This document shows positions 33,534-39,997 of a stretch of DNA of 39,997 nt, piece by piece. Position numbers and translations under genes: made by a program. The notes beneath the pieces were generated by a model, which searched no databases, was not told the origin of the DNA, and saw only the letters and a program-made list of their open reading frames with translations. The stretch is taken from assembly GCA_003224905.1 (NCBI GenBank), contig QIAA01000058.1, forward strand, positions 1-39,997, given 5' to 3'. This DNA comes from Acidobacteriota bacterium (GTDB lineage: Bacteria > Acidobacteriota > Terriglobia > Terriglobales > Acidobacteriaceae). Position 1 is the stretch's first letter. Every line of letters begins with the position of its first letter.

Positions 33534-34216
33534 CAGATTTTGATCAGGATCTGGTTGAACACCGCGATGGCAGGCCTTATCAGCTTGGTGAGCAGTCCAC
33601 CGCCCCAAAACACCAAAACGAAGAGTCCGAACATTCCGATCGCGTCATAGACGCGAAGCGCTCCTGTGGGCAAGAGATGCCGGAACACGTGGCTGCCGTC
33701 CAGCGGAGGAACCGGAATGAGATTGAAAACTCCGAGCACGACGTTAATCACCACTGCTTGATAAAACAGCAAGCAGAAAGGGACGAGCAGGGAGTCGGTC
33801 TGCATTGGAATCCAGCCTTGCGGAATCCCAACTACGAGAATTTTCCCGAGGGGGGATAACAGTTTTACCAACGCAAGGACAAGCACTGCGCAACTGGCCA
33901 CTACGAAATTACTTGCCGGCCCTACGACCGCCGTGAGGACGTCATCGAGTACGGGATTCTTAAAGTTTCGCGGATCAACCGGAGTAGGTTTTGCCCAGCC
34001 CAGCACGGGCACATGAAAAAACATGGCAATCAGCGGCAGCAGCACAGTCCCCAGAGGGTCGATGTGGCGAATGGGATTCAGCGAAATTCGTCCGAGCATG
34101 CGGGCAGTGGGATCGCCGCGAAGATTTGCCATCCAGGCGTGCGCCGACTCATGCACGCTGATCGCGAATAAAAACACAATCAACTGGAAGACAATGTCGA
34201 CGTGCTGCAGATTCAT
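33533..34216 (-). CDS. site-2-type intramembrane metalloprotease (M50 family)
   Basis: A 227-residue integral membrane protease. H22-E23-x-x-H26 (VHESAHAW) lies in the first helix and supplies two zinc ligands. The second motif IPVPPLDGSHVFRHLLP gives the third ligand aspartate. GWAKPTPVDPRNFKNP and GPASNFVVA are typical of the short bacterial rhomboid-unlike M50B proteins that have neither PDZ nor CBS domains. The gene heads the operon with trpS, scpA, scpB and rluB. Substrates are unknown; the conserved linkage is widespread but functionally unexplained. No clear Shine-Dalgarno precedes its ATG. Confidence 0.9.
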   Translation of the reverse strand: MNLQHVDIVFQLIVFLFAISVHESAHAWMANLRGDPTARMLGRISLNPIRHIDPLGTVLLPLIAMFFHVPVLGWAKPTPVDPRNFKNPVLDDVLTAVVGPASNFVVASCAVLVLALVKLLSPLGKILVVGIPQGWIPMQTDSLLVPFCLLFYQAVVINVVLGVFNLIPVPPLDGSHVFRHLLPTGALRVYDAIGMFGLFVLVFWGGGLLTKLIRPAIAVFNQILIKI

Positions 34217-34373
34217 CTAGTTTGAGTTGATACTAACACGCGTGGCGTGGGTACGCCGCAGGACGGGTCCCGGGCCTTGTCTTGTCCCCCGCTCGCTTAG
34301 ATAAGCGCACCGCTCAATGCAAACTCTGGTGTGGCAAACGCACTATGATATCAATAATGATAGGTTTAATGGA

Positions 34374-34402
34374 TTGTCATTCCACTGTATTTGATACATA
34401 CT
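34374..34402 (+). promoter_or_regulatory. candidate promoter of the mazEF-type operon
   Basis: TTGTCA at 34374-34379 and CATACT at 34397-34402, separated by 17 bases, form a reasonable sigma-70-type promoter upstream of the antitoxin gene. An 8-base palindrome, TGATATCA, lies at 34346-34353 and could serve as an operator. Transcription would begin near 34409, before GGGAG at 34410-34414, the ribosome-binding site for the ATG at 34426. Confidence 0.4.
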
Positions 34403-34425
34403 AAGTGATGGGAGATCGTTTGGCT

Positions 34426-34776
34426 ATGCCGGTACTCCGCAAGAAGCTGTACCAGAACACCACGGTGAGACTGCCACGACGGGTGTATGAGCTTGCCAAG
34501 ACGGCCGTGGAAAAATCAGATGCCGCCTCCAGCTTCAACGATTTCGTGGTTCAGGCAATTGAACAGAAACTGCAACAACTCACTGAATCTGAAATTGACG
34601 CGGCATTTGCGCACATGTCGCAAGATTCAGACTACCAGCGCACCGCCGTCGCTTTAGCTAAGGAGTTTGAAAGAAGTGATTGGGAAGCGGCCTGCGTAGG
34701 CGAAGTCGATGATGAACACTCCCGTACCAAAACCCGTTCGCGGCGACGTCTTCAGCGCTCGGCTCGACCCCACTGA
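34426..34776 (+). CDS. ribbon-helix-helix-type antitoxin (MazE-like)
   Basis: A 116-residue protein paired with a MazF-family toxin. Residues about 8-48 (YQNTTVRLPRRVYELAKTAV then SSFNDFVVQAIEQKL) match a ribbon-helix-helix DNA-binding domain. The C-terminal half should neutralise the toxin. The start is taken at ATG 34426, preceded by GGGAG at 34410-34414; GTG/ATG codons at 34405-34410 would give a slightly longer form. The last 23 residues (68 nt) overlap the toxin gene in another frame and are very basic (TKTRSRRRLQRSARPH), unlike the acidic tail before them. This suggests that the original stop was lost. Confidence 0.75.
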   Translation: MPVLRKKLYQNTTVRLPRRVYELAKTAVEKSDAASSFNDFVVQAIEQKLQQLTESEIDAAFAHMSQDSDYQRTAVALAKEFERSDWEAACVGEVDDEHSRTKTRSRRRLQRSARPH

Positions 34777-35074
34777 AGGAAGCGAGCAAGCGGGAACCAG
34801 GCCCGTGGTGGTTGTCAGCCGGGACTCCGTCAATGCCAACAGTCCAGTAGTGGTCATCGTGCCAGTCACGGATGCGTCAAACGTCAAGAGGACCTACCCT
34901 AGTCACGCATTTCTGCCCAAGGGTTCTGGAGGCCTAAAGGTGGACAGCCTGGCTAAAACTGAGCAGATCCGTGCGATTCAGGTCTCGCGATTTATCGGGT
35001 ACTACGGTAGGTTGGACAGCAAGGCCCTCGCAAGTATCGAAGAGGCCATCAGGATCACGCTAGCCTTGCGGTAA
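34709..35074 (+). CDS. MazF/PemK-family endoribonuclease toxin
   Basis: A 121-residue toxin of the MazF/PemK/CcdB fold. VRGDVFSARLDPTEGSEQAG (residues 9-28) followed by TRPVVVVSRD is the diagnostic N-terminal block. VVVIVPVTDA, LKVDSLAKTEQIRAI and SRFIGYYGRLD match the rest of the fold, so the gene is probably intact. MazF enzymes cut mRNA or tRNA at short sequence motifs; the motif is not deducible here. Two adjacent ATGs (34709 and 34712) are possible starts. The gene begins within the antitoxin gene, and lhr follows 108 bases downstream on the same strand. Confidence 0.88.
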   Translation: MMNTPVPKPVRGDVFSARLDPTEGSEQAGTRPVVVVSRDSVNANSPVVVIVPVTDASNVKRTYPSHAFLPKGSGGLKVDSLAKTEQIRAIQVSRFIGYYGRLDSKALASIEEAIRITLALR

Positions 35075-35147
35075 ATACCTGGAGAATTACAACTGCTATC
35101 AACCCCGTGTCGCAGAAAAACACCTGGCCAAGTAGTAGGCGAACATT

Positions 35148-35176
35148 TTGCGAAAGTCTCGGGCTCCAATTAGAAT
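35148..35176 (+). promoter_or_regulatory. sigma-70-type promoter for lhr, placed for leaderless transcription
   Basis: TTGCGA (35148-35153) and TAGAAT (35171-35176) are separated by exactly 17 bases. Six bases after the -10 element comes the lhr ATG at 35183, where transcription would be expected to begin. No Shine-Dalgarno sequence lies between. This fits a leaderless mRNA and an lhr promoter independent of the toxin-antitoxin operon. Confidence 0.45.
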
Positions 35177-35182
35177 ATCAAG

Positions 35183-38100
35183 ATGCCGGTTTCGGACTCT
35201 CTCGCGTGGGCCCATCCTCTCGTGCAGGAGTGGTTTGTCAGGAAATTTGGCACTCCCACGGAGCCTCAGGAGCAGGGCTGGCCGCACATCCTGGCCGGGC
35301 GAACCACGCTGATCTCAGCGCCCACCGGTTCGGGCAAGACCCTCGCCGCATTTCTGGCCTGCATTGATCGCCTGGTGTGCAAGGCGCTGTCGGGCGATCT
35401 GCAAGACCGGACCGAAGTCCTCTATATCTCGCCGCTGAAGGCGCTGGGCAACGACATCCAGAAAAACCTCGAAGTCCCGCTCGGAGAAATCCTGCAAATG
35501 GCGGGAGAGCGCGGGCTGCTGATGCCGGAGATTCGCACCGCGGTGCGCACCGGGGACACGCTGATGCACGAGCGCCGCGCCATGCTGAAGCGGCCGCCGC
35601 ATATTCTGGTGACTACTCCCGAGTCGCTGTACATCCTTCTCACCGCCGAGAAAAGCCGCGCGATTTTGCGGGACGTGGAAACCGTGATTGTCGATGAAAT
35701 CCATGCCGTGGCAGACGACAAGCGCGGCGCACATTTAGCCTTATCACTGGAAAGACTCGAAGCGTTAAGCCATCGCCCCCCTGTACGCATCGGTCTATCT
35801 GCGACACAGAAGCCAATCGAAGAAGTCGCGCACTTTCTGAGAGGAAACGACCGTCCTGACCCGGTGATTGTGAATATCGGCCACAAGCGGCAACTCGATA
35901 TCGCGGTCGAGGTGCCGGCTTCGCAACTCGGGCCGATCACGACGAACGAAATGTGGGACGAAGTGTACGACCGGGTTGCGGAACTTGTGCATCAGAACCG
36001 CTCCACTCTGGTGTTTGTCAATACCCGCCGGCTGGTGGAGCGGGTAGCACACAATCTTGCCGAACGCGTGGGTGAAGAGAACGTTGCTGCGCACCACGGC
36101 AGCCTGTCTCGCAGGCTGCGTCTTGCGGCGGAAAAGAAGCTGAAAGAAGGACAGATCAAAGTTCTGGTAGCGACGGCCTCGCTGGAGCTGGGAATTGATA
36201 TCGGCACCGTGGACCTGGTCATTCAGATCAGCTCGCCTCGTGCTATCGGCGTCGCCTTGCAGCGTGTTGGGCGCTCCGGTCACTGGCGTGGTGCAGTTTC
36301 CAAGGGGCGCTTCTTCGCGACCACGCGAGATGATCTGCTCGAATGCGCGGCGTTGGTGCGAGCGATCCGGTTGGGCGATCTTGACCGGCTGATGATCCCC
36401 GATGCGCCGCTCGACATTCTGGCGCAGCAGATTGTCGCCACCTGTGCAACCGAGGAATGCGACGAGGATGAACTGTTCAATCTACTGCGCCGCGCGTATC
36501 CGTACCGGCAGCTCTCGCGAGAAGTTTTTCAAGCCATTGTCGAGATGCTTTCCGAAGGCATTGCCGCCAGGCGAGGACGCTATGGAGCTTACCTTCATCA
36601 TGACCGCGTGAATAGCAAGCTCCGCGCCCGGCGCGGCTCGCGCTTCGCCGCGATTACCAGCGGTGGGGCCATACCCGAAACTGCTCTCTATACCGTGGTC
36701 GCCGAGCCGGAGGGAACCGTTGTTGGAACGCTGGACGAGGATTTCGCGGTCGAGAGTAACCGTGACGACATCGTGCTGCTGGGCAACACCTCTTGGCGAA
36801 TCAGAAGAGTCGAGAGCAAGTCCGGGCGTGTGCTGGTTGAAGACGCCCATGGAGCGCCGCCGACGCTCCCGTTCTGGCTGGGTGAAGCACCAGCCCGAAC
36901 ACAAGAACTTTCTGCACACGTTGCTGACCTGCGAAAACAGATCAGCGAGATGCTTCCCAACGTTTCTCCGGTCGGAGTTTCTCAAAATCAACCCGCCGTT
37001 GCAGAAGCCGTCGCCTGGCTGAAGGAAGAATGCGGACTCGATGAGTCCGGCGCCGAGCAGGCAGTTGAGTACGTATTACAAGGACGCGCTGTGCTGGGCG
37101 CAGTTCCCACCCAGGACACCGTCATCGCCGAGCGTTTCTTCGATGAAGCCGGCGGCATGCAGCTGGTGATCCACGCACCTTTTGGAGGCCGCATCAACAA
37201 GGCCTGGGGACTGGCTTTGCGCAAGCGGTTCTGCCGCAGTTTCAACTTCGAACTGCAGGCTGCCGCAACCGACAACGGTCTCAACATCGCCCTTGCTGAG
37301 CAGCATAGTTTTCCGCTGCATGATGTCTTTCATTTCCTGAGTGCCGAAAGCGTGCAGCCGGTACTGGAACAGGCGGCCCTGGCATCGCCAATCTTCGGCA
37401 CGCGCTGGCGCTGGGACGCAAACCGGGCCCTGGCGCTGCTGCGCTTTCAGGGTGGCAAGAAGGTTCCACCGCAGATTCAGCGCATGCGCTCCGACGACCT
37501 GCTTGCCTCAGTTTTTCCTGACGTGGCCGCCTGTCAGGAAAACATCTCAGGCGACATTCAGATTCCCGATCATCCACTGGTGAATGAAGTAATGAAAGAT
37601 GTACTCCATGAGGCGATGGATCTGGAGGGATTGAAGGATCTGCTGCGGCGCATGGAAAGCGGCCAGATTCGCTGCATCGCGGTGGACACACCGGTCCCGT
37701 CGCAGTTCTCGCATGAAATCCTGAACGCGAATCCTTATGCCTATCTGGATGATGCGCCGCTTGAGGAGCGCCGGGCGCGGGCGGTCGAGATGCGGCGGAT
37801 TCTGCCGGAATCTGTGCTGGAGGAGGTGGGCAGGCTGGATCCGGCAGCCATTGCGCAAGTGCGGCAAGAGGCCTGGCCGCATGTGCGGGATGCGGATGAG
37901 CTGCACGATGTTTTGCATACTTTGATCGCACTACCGGAAATGGCAACTAAAACCCTAATCCCTGCTCCGGCCCACACTGAGGCGAACGCTCTCGTCCGCC
38001 TACCCGAACACAGTTCCGCCTTCGAATGGTGCTTCTTCTTTGAGAATCTCGTCCGTCAGAACAGGGCCACCACGGCGGTCAGCGACGGCTATGTCTACTG

Positions 38101-39547
38101 GGTGGCTGCGGAAAGGGCGAAGGCCTTCGCCACGCTTTTTCCGGACGCAAGATTTGAGCGTGAATTGTCAAAAGTGGAAACCCACGTTACCTCGCGCGAA
38201 GATGCGCTTCTATCCATGCTCACTGGCTGGATGGCCCACCTCGGACCAACTACTGCGTCGCAAATAGGGGCGCTGCTTGGCCTGCCTTCATCAGAAATCG
38301 AAAAAACTCTGTTGCGCTTGGAGGCGAGCGGAGCGATTTTGCGCGGCAGCTTCACGAATGGCGCAATGCGGGCGCTCGTGCCAAACCAGACTGCACCCGC
38401 TGAAACGGAGTGGTGCGAGCGGCGGCTGCTGGCGCGCATTCACCGGCTAACGGTTGCCACATTGCGCAAGCAGATCGAGCCGGTGACTGCGGCACAGTTC
38501 ATGCGCTGGCTCTTACGGTGGCAGCATGTCGCGCCCGGAACCCAGGTCCAGGGCGAGCGCGCCCTGCTCGACGTCCTTCGTCAACTGCAAGGATTTGAAA
38601 TTCCGGCGAATGCCTGGGAGCGGCAAGTCCTTTCCCGACGCGTCACGAATTACGACCCCAAGTGGCTGGACCAGCTTTGCCTGACCGGCGTAGTCGGCTG
38701 GGGACGGTTGTCTCCGCATCCAGCAACACTCGAAGATTCGGCTGCCGGTAAGCGACGGGTGATTCCCACCAGCGTCGCGCCGATCACCTTTTTTGTGCGC
38801 GAGGAAGCCGACTGGATGACACCGCACAATCCTGTAGCCGACCAGCCCGAGGCACGGGGTTTGAGCCACGGAGCCCGGCAGGTGCTCGATTTCCTGCGCC
38901 AGCGCGGGGCATCATTCTTTGCGGATATTGTCCGTGGCACGGGCAAGCTGAAGTCAGAAATCGAAACTGCGCTTTGGGAACTCGTAGCAGCAGGCACTGT
39001 AACTGCTGACGGTTACGACAACCTGCGCTCACTCATCGATCCCAAGCGCCGTGCCGGTCAAGGCTCTGGTCGCACCGCCCGCCCACGCCACAGCGCAGGT
39101 CGATGGGCGCTGCTCTACACGGATCAAGCCGCGGATCGCACCGAAGCCGTCGAAGCCACCTGCTGGATGCTGCTCAAGCGCTATGGCGTGGTCTTTCGGG
39201 ACTTGCTGGCCCGTGAGGCTAACTTGCCGAAATGGCGGGAGCTGCAGGTGGCATTCCGCCGTTTGGAAGACCGCGGGGAAATTCGAGGCGGTCGGTTTAC
39301 CGACGGATTTCTGGGCGAACAGTTCGCCCTGCCCGTTGCGGTAGAGTCTCTACGCGCCACCCGCAAGCTGGCAACTACCGGAGAAGTAGTGACAATTTCC
39401 GCGGCCGATCCGTTGAATCTGGTCGGAATCGTTGTGCCGGGCGAGCGTGTCCCTGCCATTTCAGGGAGGACCGTAAGTTTTCGGGATGGCATTGCTGTCG
39501 AGACAAAAGAGCTTCCCGGCACGGAAGAACTCGTTGCCAGCAGATGA
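35183..39547 (+). CDS. lhr: Lhr-type large superfamily 2 DNA helicase
   Basis: A 1454-residue ATP-dependent DNA helicase/translocase. The N-terminal Lhr core (about 1-860) has Q-motif-like GTPTEPQEQGWPHILAGRTT, Walker A APTGSGKT near 46-53, DEIH (IVDEIHAV) near 170, motif III GLSAT, and the second RecA domain with STLVFVNTRRLVERVAHNLA and motif VI QRVGRSGHWRG. The winged helix and beta-barrel of the Lhr core follow. The remaining 600 residues form the Lhr C-terminal domain, which includes a helix-turn-helix array (MLTGWMAHLGPTTASQIGAL near 1015) related to AlkZ-type DNA glycosylases. Length agrees with full-length bacterial Lhr (about 1500). Lhr helicases take part in DNA repair. Here it has no neighbouring nuclease or ligase partner, only a toxin-antitoxin module upstream. 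Confidence 0.94.
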   Translation: MPVSDSLAWAHPLVQEWFVRKFGTPTEPQEQGWPHILAGRTTLISAPTGSGKTLAAFLACIDRLVCKALSGDLQDRTEVLYISPLKALGNDIQKNLEVPLGEILQMAGERGLLMPEIRTAVRTGDTLMHERRAMLKRPPHILVTTPESLYILLTAEKSRAILRDVETVIVDEIHAVADDKRGAHLALSLERLEALSHRPPVRIGLSATQKPIEEVAHFLRGNDRPDPVIVNIGHKRQLDIAVEVPASQLGPITTNEMWDEVYDRVAELVHQNRSTLVFVNTRRLVERVAHNLAERVGEENVAAHHGSLSRRLRLAAEKKLKEGQIKVLVATASLELGIDIGTVDLVIQISSPRAIGVALQRVGRSGHWRGAVSKGRFFATTRDDLLECAALVRAIRLGDLDRLMIPDAPLDILAQQIVATCATEECDEDELFNLLRRAYPYRQLSREVFQAIVEMLSEGIAARRGRYGAYLHHDRVNSKLRARRGSRFAAITSGGAIPETALYTVVAEPEGTVVGTLDEDFAVESNRDDIVLLGNTSWRIRRVESKSGRVLVEDAHGAPPTLPFWLGEAPARTQELSAHVADLRKQISEMLPNVSPVGVSQNQPAVAEAVAWLKEECGLDESGAEQAVEYVLQGRAVLGAVPTQDTVIAERFFDEAGGMQLVIHAPFGGRINKAWGLALRKRFCRSFNFELQAAATDNGLNIALAEQHSFPLHDVFHFLSAESVQPVLEQAALASPIFGTRWRWDANRALALLRFQGGKKVPPQIQRMRSDDLLASVFPDVAACQENISGDIQIPDHPLVNEVMKDVLHEAMDLEGLKDLLRRMESGQIRCIAVDTPVPSQFSHEILNANPYAYLDDAPLEERRARAVEMRRILPESVLEEVGRLDPAAIAQVRQEAWPHVRDADELHDVLHTLIALPEMATKTLIPAPAHTEANALVRLPEHSSAFEWCFFFENLVRQNRATTAVSDGYVYWVAAERAKAFATLFPDARFERELSKVETHVTSREDALLSMLTGWMAHLGPTTASQIGALLGLPSSEIEKTLLRLEASGAILRGSFTNGAMRALVPNQTAPAETEWCERRLLARIHRLTVATLRKQIEPVTAAQFMRWLLRWQHVAPGTQVQGERALLDVLRQLQGFEIPANAWERQVLSRRVTNYDPKWLDQLCLTGVVGWGRLSPHPATLEDSAAGKRRVIPTSVAPITFFVREEADWMTPHNPVADQPEARGLSHGARQVLDFLRQRGASFFADIVRGTGKLKSEIETALWELVAAGTVTADGYDNLRSLIDPKRRAGQGSGRTARPRHSAGRWALLYTDQAADRTEAVEATCWMLLKRYGVVFRDLLAREANLPKWRELQVAFRRLEDRGEIRGGRFTDGFLGEQFALPVAVESLRATRKLATTGEVVTISAADPLNLVGIVVPGERVPAISGRTVSFRDGIAVETKELPGTEELVASR

Positions 39548-39575
39548 ATGCGGTACAATGCGCGGGCAAAAATTA

Positions 39576-39613
39576 ATTGGGGACCCGATGAGGGGTAACC
39601 TCAGGTCCCCAAT
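39576..39613. repeat. long two-part hairpin after lhr
   Basis: The outer stem ATTGGGGACC pairs with GGTCCCCAAT (10 of 10). After a 3-base bulge (CGA), an inner stem TGAGG pairs with CCTCA around a GGTAA loop. It starts 29 bases after the lhr stop. There is no following U run, so it is not a textbook terminator; it may be a terminator, an mRNA-stabilising end or part of a small RNA. Confidence 0.55.
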
Positions 39614-39809
39614 AGTGATGCCCAGCCGGAACTGCTCGAAAGCGCTTCCCCCATCGCTTTGCCAGGCAAGAACCGCTAAAGCAAAGTGCACGTGTTTCGC
39701 CAACTTTTTTGTATGGCAATAACAAACCGTGGGTCTAGTTTATTCCCATGAATTCATTGAACTTCTAATGTTTCGTGGCAGATCACGGCTTGTTTGATAG
39801 AGCATATTT

Positions 39810-39849
39810 ACTATCCGAAAGGTTAAATGACCCTATCTGTTCGGATAGT
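39810..39849. repeat. perfect 10-base inverted repeat upstream of FHA-type gene
   Basis: ACTATCCGAA (39810-39819) and TTCGGATAGT (39840-39849) are perfect inverted copies separated by 20 bases. It lies about 75 bases before the GTG of the next gene. It could be a two-half-site operator or a 5'-leader hairpin. The rest of 39614-39923 shows no ORF or RNA that I recognise. Confidence 0.5.
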
Positions 39850-39923
39850 GGAACAAAGAAGCGGGGCACGTTGCCGAGGCTGCTTCCCTGTGGTAAACGG
39901 AGGCGGCGACTGAGGCGCTAACC

Positions 39924-39997
39924 GTGAAGCCACGAATGCTGGCTGTTGCAGGACCTCTCAAAGATTCCATCTTCAACCTGGAAAGCCCAGAAACCAC
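39924..39997 (+). CDS. start of a probable FHA-domain protein, cut by window edge
   Basis: From GTG at 39924 the frame stays open to the window end (24 codons plus 2 bases). It reads VKPRMLAVAGPLKDSIFNLE followed by SPETT. The pattern LxxxAGPLKxSxFxLE is how many forkhead-associated domains begin, just before the phosphothreonine-binding SIGRxxxN segment, which would lie beyond the edge. TGAGG about 9 bases upstream of the GTG may be the ribosome-binding site; an ATG four codons later is an alternative start. In Acidobacteria such N-terminal FHA domains often precede a sigma-54 activator, a cyclase or a kinase. Which applies here cannot be seen. Confidence 0.5.
   Translation, partial: MKPRMLAVAGPLKDSIFNLESPET

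Noticed and set aside
39776..39792. Sigma-54-like TGGCA...GC element before the FHA-type gene
   Set aside because: The spacing between the GG and GC elements is one base short of the -24/-12 rule and the -12 box is poor.
39850..39923. GC-rich leader resembling a c-di-GMP or cobalamin riboswitch
   Set aside because: None of the conserved core motifs of these riboswitch classes is present.
1..39997. CRISPR array, prophage or transposase genes
   Set aside because: No regularly spaced repeats, integrase or transposase motifs were seen in the window.

Overview
The window looks like a chromosomal segment of an Acidobacteriota bacterium, probably of the Koribacter/Sulfotelmatobacter kind. This rests on GC-rich coding sequence, the housekeeping order M50 protease-trpS-scpA-scpB-rluB, an ASPIC/UnbV (CRTAC1-type) protein, a minor-pilin operon and a full-length Lhr helicase. 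No sequence search was run, so taxonomy is inference. I see no rRNA, tRNA, CRISPR array or intact insertion sequence. Short toxin-antitoxin modules and one decayed gene are the only clear accessory signs.

Layout. 1-2118 (minus) holds a MeaB/ArgK-type GTPase followed without a gap by the 5' two-thirds of proS. 2188-10247 is a probable beta-1,2-glucan locus. It has a Tat-exported PF10091/GH144-like glucanase (minus), divergent from a two-gene plus-strand operon: an NdvA-like ABC exporter and a 1499-residue cyclic beta-1,2-glucan-synthase-like protein. The synthase keeps the GT84 and glucoamylase-like domains but lacks the C-terminal GH94 phosphorylase domain. Two small membrane proteins of unknown function (10261-11180) face it. 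11273-15908 (minus) is a minor-pilin cluster (PilZ, FimT/GspH, PilV, PilW, a secreted coiled-coil protein, a large PilX). 16178-20311 (minus) carries an ASPIC/UnbV repeat protein, a PF09859 2OG-Fe(II) oxygenase and a stand-alone periplasmic transpeptidase, with a universal-stress-protein remnant on the other strand.

20687-22363 (plus) has a DUF1835 protein and a VapBC module. 22465-27418 (minus) has lolC, lolD, a probable unannotated 57-residue ORF and clpC. 27972-30003 (plus) has mutM, with an unusual basic insert, and a ROK sugar kinase. 30012-34216 (minus) is the tightly packed M50 protease-trpS-scpA-scpB-rluB operon. 34426-39547 (plus) has a MazEF-type module whose genes overlap by 68 nt, then a 1454-residue Lhr helicase with a promoter placed for leaderless transcription. 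The last 74 bases look like the start of an FHA-domain protein, preceded by two inverted repeats.

How the genes may work together. The best candidate for something under-described is the 2188-10247 glucan locus. It pairs synthesis, export and degradation of what is probably a beta-1,2-glucan, yet the synthase lacks the domain that sets chain length in the classical enzyme. The minor-pilin cluster, with its PilZ protein, would supply the priming complex of a type IV pilus whose main machinery lies elsewhere. The rest is ordinary housekeeping: translation, chromosome segregation, lipoprotein export, proteostasis and base-excision repair.
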